Source of the DNA: CAVSIS01 sp963814875
GTDB lineage: Bacteria > Acidobacteriota > Thermoanaerobaculia > Thermoanaerobaculales > Sulfomarinibacteraceae
Direction: 5' to 3'
Assembly (NCBI GenBank): GCA_963814875.1
Contig: CAWFFJ010000028.1
Location: forward strand, 1 to 38,529
DNA: 38,529 nt
Part shown: piece after piece, positions 29,694 through 37,754 of the stretch
How the letters are laid out: every line of letters begins with the position of its first letter
Position numbering within the stretch: position 1 is the stretch's first letter
The notes under the pieces: model-generated
Databases searched by the model: none
What the model was told of the DNA's origin: nothing
Seen by the model: only the letters and a program-made list of their open reading frames with translations
Made by a program: the position numbers and the translations under genes

Positions 29694-31134
29694 ATGCGCG
29701 CTCCTGCTCCTATGCTGCTGGTTCTGGCTCTCGCCGCCGTGCCGGCGTTTGCTACTACTCCGCTGGCGCCCTGCCCGCAGATCGAAGGCGCGCAGTGCGG
29801 CGCGCTCACCGTCTTCGAGGACCGCGCCGCAGGACAGGGGCGCACGATCGACCTCGCCATCGTCGTCTTCCCGGCGAAGGGCGACGCACCGAAGGCGCCG
29901 ATCTTCTTCCTCGTCGGCGGCCCCGGCGAGTCGGCGGTCGACGTCGCGCCGTTCGTCAAGGGCAGCCCCTTCGAGCCGCTGCTCGGGGACCGTGCTCTGG
30001 TGCTGGTCGACCAGCGCGGGACGGGCCGCTCGAATCAGCTCCAGTGCCCACCGCCGGCCGCACCCTCGGGCTACTTCGGCCACGTCCTCGATCCGGAGGA
30101 GGTCTCTGCCTGCCGGAGGGAGCTCGAGAAGAAGGCCAACCTCGGCCTCTACACCACCTCGATCGCGATGGACGACCTCGACGACTTCCGTTCGTGGCTC
30201 GGGTACGAGAAGATCGTGGTCTGGGGCGGCTCCTACGGCACCCGCGCGGCGATGGAGTACATGCGTCGCCACGGCGAGCATGTCGAGCGTGCGATCCTCG
30301 ACGCGGTGGCCGCCTTCGATGCCACTGATGCCACTGTCCTATGCCTACGATGCCCAGCGAGCATTCGACCGCCTCGCCGCTGACTGTGCCGGCGATGCAG
30401 GCTGTGCCGCCGCATACCCCGACATCGAACGGCGTTTCGCGGACGTTCTCGACCGCTTCCGCGAGGGTCCGATCGAGGTCACGATCCAGCCGGGCAAGGA
30501 CGCGCCGCCGACCTTGGTCCCGTTCGCGATCGGCGACTTCGGCTACACCATCCGCGGCATCCTCTACAACCCACGCCAAACGGCGCGCCTGCCGCGCCTC
30601 CTGACCGCCGCCGCCTCGCCCACGGGCGATCTCGCGCCGTTCGCCCAGGCCTACTTCGACCGTGCCTCGGTGCTCGGCACCGCGGTCGCGAACGGGCTCT
30701 ACCTGTCGGTGCTGTGCGCCGAGGACGTGCCCTACATCAGGGACGACGCAGTTCTGCGCTGGACCGCCGGGACCTACCTCGGGACCTACCTGATCGACGA
30801 CTACCGCGAGGCCTGCTCGCGCTGGGTTCGAGGCGCGATCCCCGACGGCTACCACCGCCCACTGAGCTCCGACATCCCGACCCTTGTGTTCTCGGGAGGC
30901 CGCGACCCCGTCACCTCGCCGCGCTGGGGCGACGAGGTCGTGAGCCACCTTCCGAACGGACGCCACATCGTGTTCCCCGAGGGCGGACACGGCGCCACCA
31001 CGACCGCCTGCGGGCTTCGCCTGATCGGCGAGTTCCTGGCCGGAACGGCACCCCGCGATCTCGACCTCGCCTGCACCACCGCGGCTGCATCGCGGACGCC
31101 GTTCGAGCTGCCGGAGAAGACCGAGCAGCACTGA
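29694..31134 (+). CDS. Exported alpha/beta-hydrolase, S33/TAP peptidase type, with one frameshift
   Basis: About 479 codons from ATG 29694. A signal peptide (MRAPAPMLLVLALAAVPAFA) is followed by GALTVFEDRAAGQGRTIDLA, the oxyanion strand FFLVGGPGESAV and VLVDQRGTGRSNQL. The nucleophile sits in VWGGSYGTRAAMEYM. After DAVAAFD near 30318 the frame changes by one base, and the chain resumes as MPLMPLSYAYDAQRAFDRLA. The catalytic Asp lies in SGGRDPVTSPRWG and the His in EGGHGATTTACG, so the triad is complete. The family includes prolyl and tripeptidyl aminopeptidases, usually periplasmic. Ribosome site GGCGGAGG precedes the start. The first part alone would end at a stop at 30383. The break lies beside a 9-base tandem repeat. 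It converges with the DUF1223 gene with 10 bases between. Confidence 0.8.
30319..31134 (+). CDS. C-terminal part of the S33-type hydrolase after the frameshift
   Basis: This frame continues the hydrolase from MPLMPLSYAYDAQRAFDRLA through the lid-like helical region with CAGDAGCAAAYPDIERRF and LYLSVLCAEDVPYIRDD to the triad Asp and His and the end TPFELPEKTEQH. The four Cys of this part would suit a periplasmic, disulfide-containing protein. An ORF finder would extend the frame upstream to 29386 through Arg/Ser-rich shadow sequence. Confidence 0.65.
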   Translation: MPLMPLSYAYDAQRAFDRLAADCAGDAGCAAAYPDIERRFADVLDRFREGPIEVTIQPGKDAPPTLVPFAIGDFGYTIRGILYNPRQTARLPRLLTAAASPTGDLAPFAQAYFDRASVLGTAVANGLYLSVLCAEDVPYIRDDAVLRWTAGTYLGTYLIDDYREACSRWVRGAIPDGYHRPLSSDIPTLVFSGGRDPVTSPRWGDEVVSHLPNGRHIVFPEGGHGATTTACGLRLIGEFLAGTAPRDLDLACTTAAASRTPFELPEKTEQH

Positions 31135-31144
31135 TCGGCTGCAC

Positions 31145-31879
31145 TCAGGGCATAGGAGAGGCGGCCGCGCCGAGGACCCGCATCGTGTCGGCGTCCTGGA
31201 CCAGTGCCACCACCCGCGACCTCGACACCACGAGATCGGACGGAACTGCGAGCCACAAGGTCACCGTCCCGTCTGTGAGCTCACTCTCGTCGACGGCGCG
31301 GACCACGCAGTCGTGATGCAGCGTCCGCCCCGCGTTCTCGCCGCGCTGCACCCGGGTGACGAGGCCGTCCTCGACAACGGCGACGCGGACCATGGCGGGC
31401 GGCGTCGTGTCGTCGACGCGCACCCGGACCCCAAGCTCGCCCACGGCCTCTCCGGGGTCGACCTGAAGCGCGAGGTCCGCCATGGGCGGGTGCTCGAGCT
31501 CGCTCGCAATCGCCGCTCGCAGCCCGCGCTCGTCCGAGCCCACCACGGACACGGCGCCGTTCACTACGACCTGTGGAGTGAAGACCCTGGGTTCGCCGAG
31601 CACGTGTGCGTAGCCGTGCTGGCGTGCGCTGAATGCCGCATCGGAAAAGCGGTCCGGCCAGCCGAACCGGTTCCAGTAGTCGACGTGGTAGGCCAGGCAC
31701 AGAACCCGGCCGTTGCGGGCCGCAGGCTCGGCGGCAATCCTCGACAGCAGCCGGTCGGCGGGCGGGCAGCTCGAGCAACCCTCGGAGGTGAACAGCTCGA
31801 CAACGGCGAAGGGCTCTACCGAGGAGGCGGTCCCGCTCGCAAGGGCGACAAGCAGCAGGGTCAGCACGCTGGCTCGCAT
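31145..31879 (-). CDS. DUF1223 secreted thioredoxin-like protein
   Basis: A 244-residue exported protein. The signal peptide (MRASVLTLLLVALASGTASS) precedes the DUF1223 signature VVELFTSEGCSSCPPAD with CxxC at C35 and C38, then the conserved VLCLAYHVDYWNRFGWPDRF and ARQHGYAHVLGEPRVFTPQV. This is the thioredoxin-fold half. The C-terminal beta-rich half holds GLVTRVQRGENAGRTLHHDC and ends VLGAAASPMP. Function is unknown; a redox role in the periplasm is inferred from the CxxC. Its C-terminal half and upstream leader are duplicated at 33048-33356. Leader blocks TGTGCCGG and CGGTTGCACC lie 14 and 33 bases before the start in both copies, so promoter or leader sequence was copied as well. Confidence 0.88.
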   Translation of the reverse strand: MRASVLTLLLVALASGTASSVEPFAVVELFTSEGCSSCPPADRLLSRIAAEPAARNGRVLCLAYHVDYWNRFGWPDRFSDAAFSARQHGYAHVLGEPRVFTPQVVVNGAVSVVGSDERGLRAAIASELEHPPMADLALQVDPGEAVGELGVRVRVDDTTPPAMVRVAVVEDGLVTRVQRGENAGRTLHHDCVVRAVDESELTDGTVTLWLAVPSDLVVSRSRVVALVQDADTMRVLGAAASPMP

Positions 31880-31980
31880 TTCACAGTTGAGGTGTGCCGG
31901 TGCTCACGTTTCGGTTGCACCGGTCCCCGATCGACCGGGACAACCGCGATGTCGGCTGCGGCTCTCGGACCACGGCGGCC

Positions 31981-32013
31981 GAAAGAGAACGGTCGGCGCC
32001 TGGGCGCCGGCCG
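31981..32013 (-). terminator. Rho-independent terminator of the SLH-like gene
   Basis: On the minus strand, 30 bases after the stop of the SLH-like gene, CGGCCGGCGCC and GGCGCCGACCG form an 11-base stem with one mismatch and a tiny loop (31990-32013), followed by TTCTCTTTC. The stem with its T-rich tail fits an intrinsic terminator. Confidence 0.6.
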
Positions 32014-32043
32014 TCGGTTCAGGTACTCGAGGGAGTGCCCGGC

Positions 32044-32847
32044 TCAGTACTGCCAATGCAACCCGAGCGCCTTGGCCAGGAAGACCGCCATCTGGGCGCG
32101 GGTCAGGTAGTCATTCGGGCAGAAGTTGTTGCCGCCGCAGCCGGCCGTAATACCCGAAGCCGCAAGCGCCTCGATGTGCTGGAAGGCGAAGGCGCCCACC
32201 GGCACGTCGTTGAACGTCGCCGTCGCCGGCGCCGGGCTGACCTGCAGCTTGTAATAGAGGTAGATCCTGTAGATCTTCGTGACCGAGCCGCCGTTCTTTC
32301 GGAGCGATGCCAGGATGTTGTAAGTGTAGCCCGACCCTGGAGAGTTGTCGATCGTGTAGCTGAACGGTCCGAAAGTCTCCACGGCGTCTCCCCCACTGGT
32401 GGCCCCCGGTGAGAGGCTCTGGATGAGGGTGGACACGCCGTAAGGCGAGACCCTGTAGAAGCCCGCGCCGACGCTCAGTGCCGCGTCGTTGCCGTAGAAG
32501 TAGATCCTGATGTAATTGACGCTCGCGCCCTGCGGCAGATGGAGCGGAAACGCCGGGAAGACAAAGCCGTCTCCTGCCGGCTCGACGTCCGCGCAGTTGG
32601 TGGTGTTAATCCCAGCGCCCGCGGCCTGGCGATCGATGGCGTCGCAGGGACCGACGGAGTAGCCGATCCACTGGTCGGTGCCCCAGTCGGGTGCAGGCTC
32701 GGGCAGGTCGGCAGAGGCATCTGGCATGACCCCGATCGAGTCGGGCTCGACGACGCCGGGCTGTAGGCCGTCCTGCGCCATCGCCGGCAAGGCCGCCACG
32801 AGGGCAGACACTGCGACCACAATGAGAAGGACGCGACTCAGCTTCAT
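32044..32847 (-). CDS. Exported protein with C-terminal S-layer-homology-like domain
   Basis: A 267-residue protein. Signal peptide MKLSRVLLIVVAVSALVAAL, cleaved near AMA-Q. The mature N-terminal part is acidic (PDSIGVMPDASADLPEPAPD). The middle is a beta-rich domain with PAFPLHLPQGASVNYIRIYF and TKIYRIYLYYKLQVSP. The end, FNDVPVGAFAFQHIEALAAS then GITAGCGGNNFCPNDYLTRA and QMAVFLAKALG, is an SLH-type repeat (F.DV....F...I..L...GIT.GC....F.P...TRAQMA.FL), which holds proteins to the cell wall or outer envelope and is common in acidobacterial exported proteins. ATG 32847 follows AAGGGGGTG. The gene lies between the full and the deleted DUF1223 copies on the same strand, so it may have been captured inside the duplication. 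Confidence 0.82.
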   Translation of the reverse strand: MKLSRVLLIVVAVSALVAALPAMAQDGLQPGVVEPDSIGVMPDASADLPEPAPDWGTDQWIGYSVGPCDAIDRQAAGAGINTTNCADVEPAGDGFVFPAFPLHLPQGASVNYIRIYFYGNDAALSVGAGFYRVSPYGVSTLIQSLSPGATSGGDAVETFGPFSYTIDNSPGSGYTYNILASLRKNGGSVTKIYRIYLYYKLQVSPAPATATFNDVPVGAFAFQHIEALAASGITAGCGGNNFCPNDYLTRAQMAVFLAKALGLHWQY

Positions 32848-32875
32848 GGGCACCCCCTTGTTCGATACTCCGTAG

Positions 32876-32899
32876 CGGGCCGCGGGAGATCGCGGCCCG
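32876..32899 (-). promoter_or_regulatory. Hairpin in the leader of the SLH-like gene
   Basis: CGGGCCGCG and CGCGGCCCG form a perfect 9-base stem around a 6-base loop, 28 bases before the start codon. The following bases are not T-rich, so it is more likely a leader fold or a protein-binding palindrome than a terminator of the upstream gene. Confidence 0.35.
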
Positions 32900-33047
32900 A
32901 GAACCAATGACCTCTCAGCACATTCTCTTGTGACTCCTTGAATCAAAGCTACGCTCTCCCGCAGCCGTCGTCAACCGGCCGGAGGGACGCAGGTGGGCCG
33001 CATCGCCCGCATGGGGAGCGACCTCACGCTCCCCGAAGCGAGCGGCC

Positions 33048-33356
33048 TCATCGCAGGCGCGCGGTGGCAGCGCCGAGGACCCGCAGGGTGTCGGCGTCCT
33101 GGAGCAAGGCGATGACACGGGACCTCGACGTCACGAGATCGGACGGCACCTCGAGCCGCACGGTCATCGCCCCGTCAATGAGCTCACCCGAGTCGAAGGC
33201 GCGCACCACGCAGTCGTGATGCAGCGTGCGCCCGCCGTTCTCGCCGCGCTGCACGCGGGTGACGAGGCCATTCTCGACCACGACGACCGGGTCCGCTGCC
33301 GACGCGGGTGCAGAGCTGCCCACCAGCAGGAGCACGGTGAGGGCACGGGCTCGCAT
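33048..33356 (-). CDS. Internally deleted duplicate of the DUF1223 gene
   Basis: A 102-residue product: signal peptide MRARALTVLLLVGSSAPASA, then directly VVVENGLVTRVQRGENGG, RTLHHDCVVRAFDSGELI and SRSRVIALLQDADTLRVLGA. It aligns with the start and with residues about 167-240 of the DUF1223 protein at 31145-31879. About 142 residues, including the CxxC thioredoxin half, are missing without loss of frame. Start codons, leader blocks and much of the C-terminal DNA are closely similar. It may be a small exported beta-domain protein or a decaying copy; retention of the signal peptide and frame favours some function. It cannot keep the thioredoxin-like activity. Confidence 0.75.
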   Translation of the reverse strand: MRARALTVLLLVGSSAPASAADPVVVVENGLVTRVQRGENGGRTLHHDCVVRAFDSGELIDGAMTVRLEVPSDLVTSRSRVIALLQDADTLRVLGAATARLR

Positions 33357-33457
33357 CTCGTCCTGGCTCTGTGCCGGCGGATGGCCTCCGGTTGCACCTT
33401 TGCGGAATCCCGCGTGCTCCGGCCCGGTTCCGCGAAAGGACGGTCAGGAGCAGTTGA

Positions 33458-33697
33458 ATGTCGGATGCCGAGTCGAGAGCGGGCCGTAGCTACCGTGAAG
33501 CGTCAATCCAGGACTACGTCGACTCCATTCACCACGCGTTCCTCTTCGGCCGTCTCGTCGGCCATGAGCCCAGCGAGCGCGCATCGGCCGAAGAGATCGA
33601 GGCGATGCAGCGGTTCCACCGCCTGATCTCCGAGCGGTGCGAGCTCAGCGCCTGCCTCCAGACCCCGGGCGGCCTCGCCGTCGCGATCGTTGTGTAA
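33458..33697 (+). CDS. Small hypothetical protein (79 aa)
   Basis: A frame from ATG 33458 to TAA 33697, with CAGGAGCAG seven bases upstream and G/C-rich third codon positions. The product starts MSDAESRAGRSYREASIQDY, then VDSIHHAFLFGRLVGHEPSE, an acidic helix ASAEEIEAMQRFHRLISERC and a hydrophobic end. It is probably a small helical cytoplasmic protein; the two Cys are seven residues apart. No family is recognised. It converges on the large BNR protein with 22 bases between the ends. Confidence 0.5.
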   Translation: MSDAESRAGRSYREASIQDYVDSIHHAFLFGRLVGHEPSERASAEEIEAMQRFHRLISERCELSACLQTPGGLAVAIVV

Positions 33698-33719
33698 GCG
33701 CTCCCGTCGAGCGCCGACG

Positions 33720-36700
33720 TTAGCGTCCCTTCTGGGCCTCCGGAGTGACCTCGGGTACGCCGCGCCCTGGCGTCCACGGGACGCCGGCGGCCTCGAGGCG
33801 CACCTCGAGCGCAGGCAGCTCAACGTCGACGACCTCGCGCAGCGACTTCGCCAGCTCGCCGTACCCGGCGCGGGCCAGCTCGAGGCTGTGCCGGTGGGTC
33901 GCGGTCGGCCCGTAGGTCGACATCCGGGTCCCCATCTGGGCGACGCGCAGGCACTGCTGGAGCGACGGCGTCGTCGGTTCGCCGGCGCCGCGCTTGAGGC
34001 GGTCCCCGGCAAGCGTCTGCTCGAGGTCCGCGAGGCGCCCGATGAGCCGGCGCGCCTCGGCGTCGAGCCCGCCCGGCGCGACCCCCGACCGGTCGAGGGC
34101 CTCGGTGATCGCGGCGAGGCGGGCCTGGGCGGCGTCGAGCGACGCCTGCGCGCCGGAAAGTGAACGAGAGAGATCGGCGGTCGCCTTCCAGAACGCCGCG
34201 ACCTCTTCGTAGGGGGCACCCTCGAGGGCGCCATGGCCGAGCGGCTTGACCTCGAAGCCGACCGGGTCGGTGATCTCCTTCACGACCCCGTCGACCCGGG
34301 TCGCGAGGGTCACCGTGTAGCGACCGGGCGCCACCATCGGGCCCCGAGGCCGGCGCGGGTCGTCCTCGTCAGACTGCTCGCGGCTCGAGGTCACTGGGGA
34401 CGGGTCGGGTCCGCGCAGGTCCCAGGCGACCCGGTGGAAGCCCTCGTCGACCGGTCCCGTCAGCCGCCGCAGCAGGGCGCCGTCGGCATCCCGGACCAGC
34501 AGCAGAGCCGCCGGCTGCTCCTCCCGGGACTCGGCGGTGAGCTCGTCCCAGGTCGGCCGTGGCGTGTTCTTACCGGCCTTCGCGAGCGGCTTCTCGCGCT
34601 TCAGGCGCTGGTCCTTGAGCGACTCGAGCGCGGCTCCAAGGTGATAGGTGAAAACGGCCCCGAACGGCGGGTTGGGCGCGACCCAGGTCGCCGCGCCCTC
34701 GTCCGCTTGGTCGCGGCCGCCGAGGGGGTTGCGAGGTAGGTACCACCAGGCGTCACGGACCCCGAACAGGTGCGCAGCCTCCGCGAGCACGTCGGGCGTC
34801 GCGTTGCGCAGCGCCGAGTAGTCGTCGAGCACGTAGAAGCCGCGCCCGAACGACGCGCCAACGAGATCATTCTCACGGCGCTGGATCGCGAGGTCGCGGA
34901 ACGGGATCGTCGGCACGCCGCCGTCGAGCGCCTGCCACGCGCCGCCGCCGTCCAGCGTCACGAAGATCCCGTACTCGGTGCCGGCGAACAGCAGACCGGG
35001 TTTGACGTGGTCCTGGACCACGCGCCACACCAGGTGGCGCGCCGGCAGGTCGCCCGCGATCGAGCGCCAGGTCCGGCCGCGATCGGTGCTCTTGAGCAGG
35101 TGCGGCGCGAGGTCGCCAAGCTTGTGCCCGTCGAGGGCAACGTAGGCGGTGTCCGGGTCGAACAGGTCCGCCTTGAGGTCGTTGACGAAGGCCCCCGCCG
35201 GCACACCCGGCAGGCTTCCCGTCTCGATCTTCCGCCAGCTCCCGCCGCCGTCCTCGGAGACCTGGATCAGGCCGTCGTCGGTTCCGGCGTAGAGCAGCCC
35301 TTCGGCCAGGGGCGACTCGGCGAGCGACGTCACGGTGTTGAAGTCCGACATCGCGGTCATGTCCCATGCCGAGTTCCAGCTCCACTGGCGACCCATCATC
35401 GGGAGCAGCATGCGGTCCTGGTTGCGGGTCAGGTCCGAGCTCACCGGCCGCCAGCTGTCGCCGCGGTCGTCGGAGCGCCACACCCGCTGGCTGGCGTAGT
35501 AGAGCCGGGTCGGCGAGTGCGGCGAGACCAGGATCGGCGCGTCCCAGTTCCAACGCTCGGGCGGGTCGCCGGGCTCGGGCTGTGGCTGGATGCCCACGAT
35601 CTCGCCGTTGGTGCGGTCGCAGCGGGCGAGGTTTCCGGACTGCCACTGGGAGTAGACGATGTCTGGGTTGCCGGGCTCCACCGCCGGCTGATAGCCGTCG
35701 GCGAACAGGGTCAGGAACCAGTCGGCGTTGCGGATGCCGCTCACGGTGTCAGTGCGCGACGGGCCGCCCTGGGTCGAGTTGTCCTGGGCGCCGCCGTAGA
35801 TGGTGTAGAACGGCTTCGAGTCGTCCACCGCGAGCTTGTAGAACTGGGTCACCGGGAGGTTGGCGACGAATCGCCAGCTCGCCCCGAGGTCGTAGGTCTC
35901 GTAGAGACCACCGTCGCTGCCCGCGAGCATCCAGTCCGGGTCGTCCGCCCGGAACGCCAGGGCGTGGTTGTCCGAGTGCTTGTGCTCCTCGGTCAACGTG
36001 CGGAAGGTCTTGCCGCCGTCGTCGGAGACCTGGATCCTAACGTCCATCAGGTAGATGCGGTCGAAGGCGTGGGGGCTCGCCATGAGCTCCTGGTAGTAGT
36101 GCGGGCCGGTGCCGCCGGACACCGTCGACGACATCTTGGTCCAGCTCGCGCCGCGATCCGCGGACCGCCACACGCCGCCTGTGCGCCGCTCGAGCTCGAT
36201 CGCGGCGTAGACCACGTCGGGCCGGATCGGCGACACCGCGAGGCCGATCTTGCCCATGTCGCCCTTGGGCAGACCGACCGTGAGGCGCTGCCAGGATGCG
36301 CCGCCGTCGCTCGACCGGTAGACGCCCGACTCGGGACCACCGCCCAGGTAGGCGGCCACGGTGCGCTGTCTCTGCCAGGTCGCGGCGTAGAGCAGGTCGG
36401 GGTTGCGGGGGTCCCTCACCACGTCGGTGACGCCGGTCCACTCGCCCCCGCCCAGGACCTTGGTCCAGGTCGCGCCGCCGTCGGCGGTCCGGTACAGGCC
36501 GCGCTCGCCGCCGGGCGTCCACAGCGGGCCCTGAGCGGCGACGAGGGCGACCTTCGGATCGCGGGGATCGACCAGGATCCGCGCGATGTGCTCGGAGTGC
36601 TCGAGGCCGAGGTGGGTCCAGGTCCGGCCGCCGTCCGCGCTGCGGTAGACGCCGTCGCCGAAGCCGACGTGGCGCCCGCCGACGTCCTCGCCGGTGCCGA

Positions 36701-37025
36701 CCCAGACCACGTTGGGGTTCGACGGATCGAGGGTAACGCACCCGATGGAGTACGAGGTCTGGCCGTCGAAGATCGGGTCCCAGGTGATGCCCGCGTTGAC
36801 CGTCTTCCACACCCCGCCCGATCCCACCGCCACGTACCAGGTGGAGGGATCCGCCGGGTCGATCGCGATATCGGCGATGCGCCCCGACATGAAGGCGGGA
36901 CCGATGCCGCGCAGCTCGAGGCCATGAAACGGCGACTTCGGCTGCGAGGCGGAGGTAGCAGGGGTATCCGCGGCGAGCGCGGGCAGGGCGACGGCAAAGG
37001 CAAGCAGGACGGCCGTGACACGCAT
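33720..37025 (-). CDS. Large exported BNR/Asp-box (VPS10/sortilin-like) propeller protein
   Basis: A 1101-residue exported protein: signal peptide MRVTAVLLAFAVALPALA, then a Pro/Ser linker and ELRGIGPAFMSGRIADIAID, typical of WD40/YVTN/BNR-like exported proteins. At least ten Asp-box motifs (S.D.G.TW) are visible: YRSADGGRTW, YRTADGGATW, YRSSDGGASW, WRSADRGASW, VSDDGGKTF, YETYDLGASW, WRSDDRGDSW, VSEDGGGSW, KSTDRGRTW and VTLDGGGAW. They would build one or two propellers of the VPS10/sialidase-like kind. The last 350 residues include a beta-sandwich resembling FlgD-like extracellular modules (GFHRVAWDLRGPDPSP) and a helical tail with many Ala/Leu. Catalytic residues of true glycosidases are not evident. 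ATG 37025 has GGGAGGGTGCC upstream; the frame is open to 37763 but without sense. Confidence 0.85.
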   Translation of the reverse strand: MRVTAVLLAFAVALPALAADTPATSASQPKSPFHGLELRGIGPAFMSGRIADIAIDPADPSTWYVAVGSGGVWKTVNAGITWDPIFDGQTSYSIGCVTLDPSNPNVVWVGTGEDVGGRHVGFGDGVYRSADGGRTWTHLGLEHSEHIARILVDPRDPKVALVAAQGPLWTPGGERGLYRTADGGATWTKVLGGGEWTGVTDVVRDPRNPDLLYAATWQRQRTVAAYLGGGPESGVYRSSDGGASWQRLTVGLPKGDMGKIGLAVSPIRPDVVYAAIELERRTGGVWRSADRGASWTKMSSTVSGGTGPHYYQELMASPHAFDRIYLMDVRIQVSDDGGKTFRTLTEEHKHSDNHALAFRADDPDWMLAGSDGGLYETYDLGASWRFVANLPVTQFYKLAVDDSKPFYTIYGGAQDNSTQGGPSRTDTVSGIRNADWFLTLFADGYQPAVEPGNPDIVYSQWQSGNLARCDRTNGEIVGIQPQPEPGDPPERWNWDAPILVSPHSPTRLYYASQRVWRSDDRGDSWRPVSSDLTRNQDRMLLPMMGRQWSWNSAWDMTAMSDFNTVTSLAESPLAEGLLYAGTDDGLIQVSEDGGGSWRKIETGSLPGVPAGAFVNDLKADLFDPDTAYVALDGHKLGDLAPHLLKSTDRGRTWRSIAGDLPARHLVWRVVQDHVKPGLLFAGTEYGIFVTLDGGGAWQALDGGVPTIPFRDLAIQRRENDLVGASFGRGFYVLDDYSALRNATPDVLAEAAHLFGVRDAWWYLPRNPLGGRDQADEGAATWVAPNPPFGAVFTYHLGAALESLKDQRLKREKPLAKAGKNTPRPTWDELTAESREEQPAALLLVRDADGALLRRLTGPVDEGFHRVAWDLRGPDPSPVTSSREQSDEDDPRRPRGPMVAPGRYTVTLATRVDGVVKEITDPVGFEVKPLGHGALEGAPYEEVAAFWKATADLSRSLSGAQASLDAAQARLAAITEALDRSGVAPGGLDAEARRLIGRLADLEQTLAGDRLKRGAGEPTTPSLQQCLRVAQMGTRMSTYGPTATHRHSLELARAGYGELAKSLREVVDVELPALEVRLEAAGVPWTPGRGVPEVTPEAQKGR

Positions 37026-37254
37026 GGCACCCTCCCAGGTCGGACAGATCTCGGGAAGAATAGCAAGGCTACAAGTCTCTTGCAGGCAGGATTCGGAGGT
37101 CTCCTGGATGCCTCGCAGCGCCGGGACCTGATCGCATTGCTCGCATCCTGAGACCTTCACACCCATCCTCGAGCGCGGCCCGTCGACATGACCGGGTGCT
37201 ACCATGAATGTCACCTGCTCTCGACAGGACGCTTCCTCAGGGAGGACGATCGTC

Positions 37255-37599
37255 ATGGCCAAGACTCCGCTCACCGCGATCCCCGGCATCGGAGCGACCA
37301 CCGCCGCCCGGCTCGAGGCGGCCGGGGTCGGCAGCGCCGAGGCCCTGATCGCCGCGCCGCCGGGCGTGCTCGCTGGTCTTCCGGGGTTCATGCCGGCCCG
37401 CGCCGAACGCGTCCTGGCAGCCGCCTGCGAGCTGATCTCTCCCACCACACCGACGAACGAAAAGACCGGCGGGAAGAAGGGTAAGAAGAAGACCAAGGGC
37501 AAGGGCGCGAAGTCCGACGCGAAGAAGAAGAAGAGCAAGAAGAAGAAGGACAAGAGCAAGCGGAAGAAGTCAAAGGACAAGAAGAAGACCAAGAGGTAG
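37255..37599 (+). CDS. Helix-hairpin-helix protein with lysine-rich histone-H1-like tail
   Basis: A 114-residue protein. The first about 60 residues are a helix-hairpin-helix pair: LTAIPGIGATTAARLEAAGV and LAGLPGFMPARAERVLAAAC, where the GIG and GF turns contact the DNA backbone. The last 46 residues hold about 26 lysines (blocks GKKKTKGKG, AKKKKSKKKK, KKKTKR), like the tails of histone H1 or of Lys-rich bacterial nucleoid proteins. It probably binds DNA nonspecifically, perhaps as a chromatin-like protein or repair accessory. ATG 37255 follows GGGAGGACG. An upstream in-frame ATG at 37204 would add 17 residues, but the ribosome site is better placed for 37255. TACCAT at 37199-37204 is a plausible -10 box. 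Confidence 0.72.
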   Translation: MAKTPLTAIPGIGATTAARLEAAGVGSAEALIAAPPGVLAGLPGFMPARAERVLAAACELISPTTPTNEKTGGKKGKKKTKGKGAKSDAKKKKSKKKKDKSKRKKSKDKKKTKR

Positions 37600-37662
37600 G
37601 AGTCCGTTCCCCACCGCCGCCACCTCACGACCCGCCGCCGAGAGGACCCTCCGGAACATTTT

Positions 37663-37704
37663 CTTCCTCCATCCGCCAGCTCCGGGGCTGGCGGATGGAG
37701 GAAG
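37663..37704 (+). other. Perfect 18-base inverted repeat without T tail
   Basis: CTTCCTCCATCCGCCAGC (37663-37680) is exactly complementary to 37687-37704, with loop TCCGGG. Neither strand has a following T tract, so it is not a canonical terminator. It lies 51 bases before the cysteine-repeat gene and 64 after the HhH gene, and could be a leader structure or an mRNA-protecting fold. Confidence 0.5.
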
Positions 37705-37754
37705 AGAAGAGAACACGTCTCGTTCTTGTTGTAGGCCGTGAGGAGGAACTCTGT

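Noticed and set aside
28967..29959. N-terminal extension of the POT transporter
   Set aside because: The frame is open but Arg/Pro/Ala-rich and crosses the divergent membrane-protein gene. The ExxER motif is placed properly only from ATG 28966, which has a ribosome site.
34770..37151. A 793-codon plus-strand frame opposite the BNR protein
   Set aside because: It is a shadow of the Asp-box repeats. The last codons (LLQAGFGGLLDASQRRDLIA) look protein-like and recall the end of cytochrome c-type proteins, but the stretch is too short to call.
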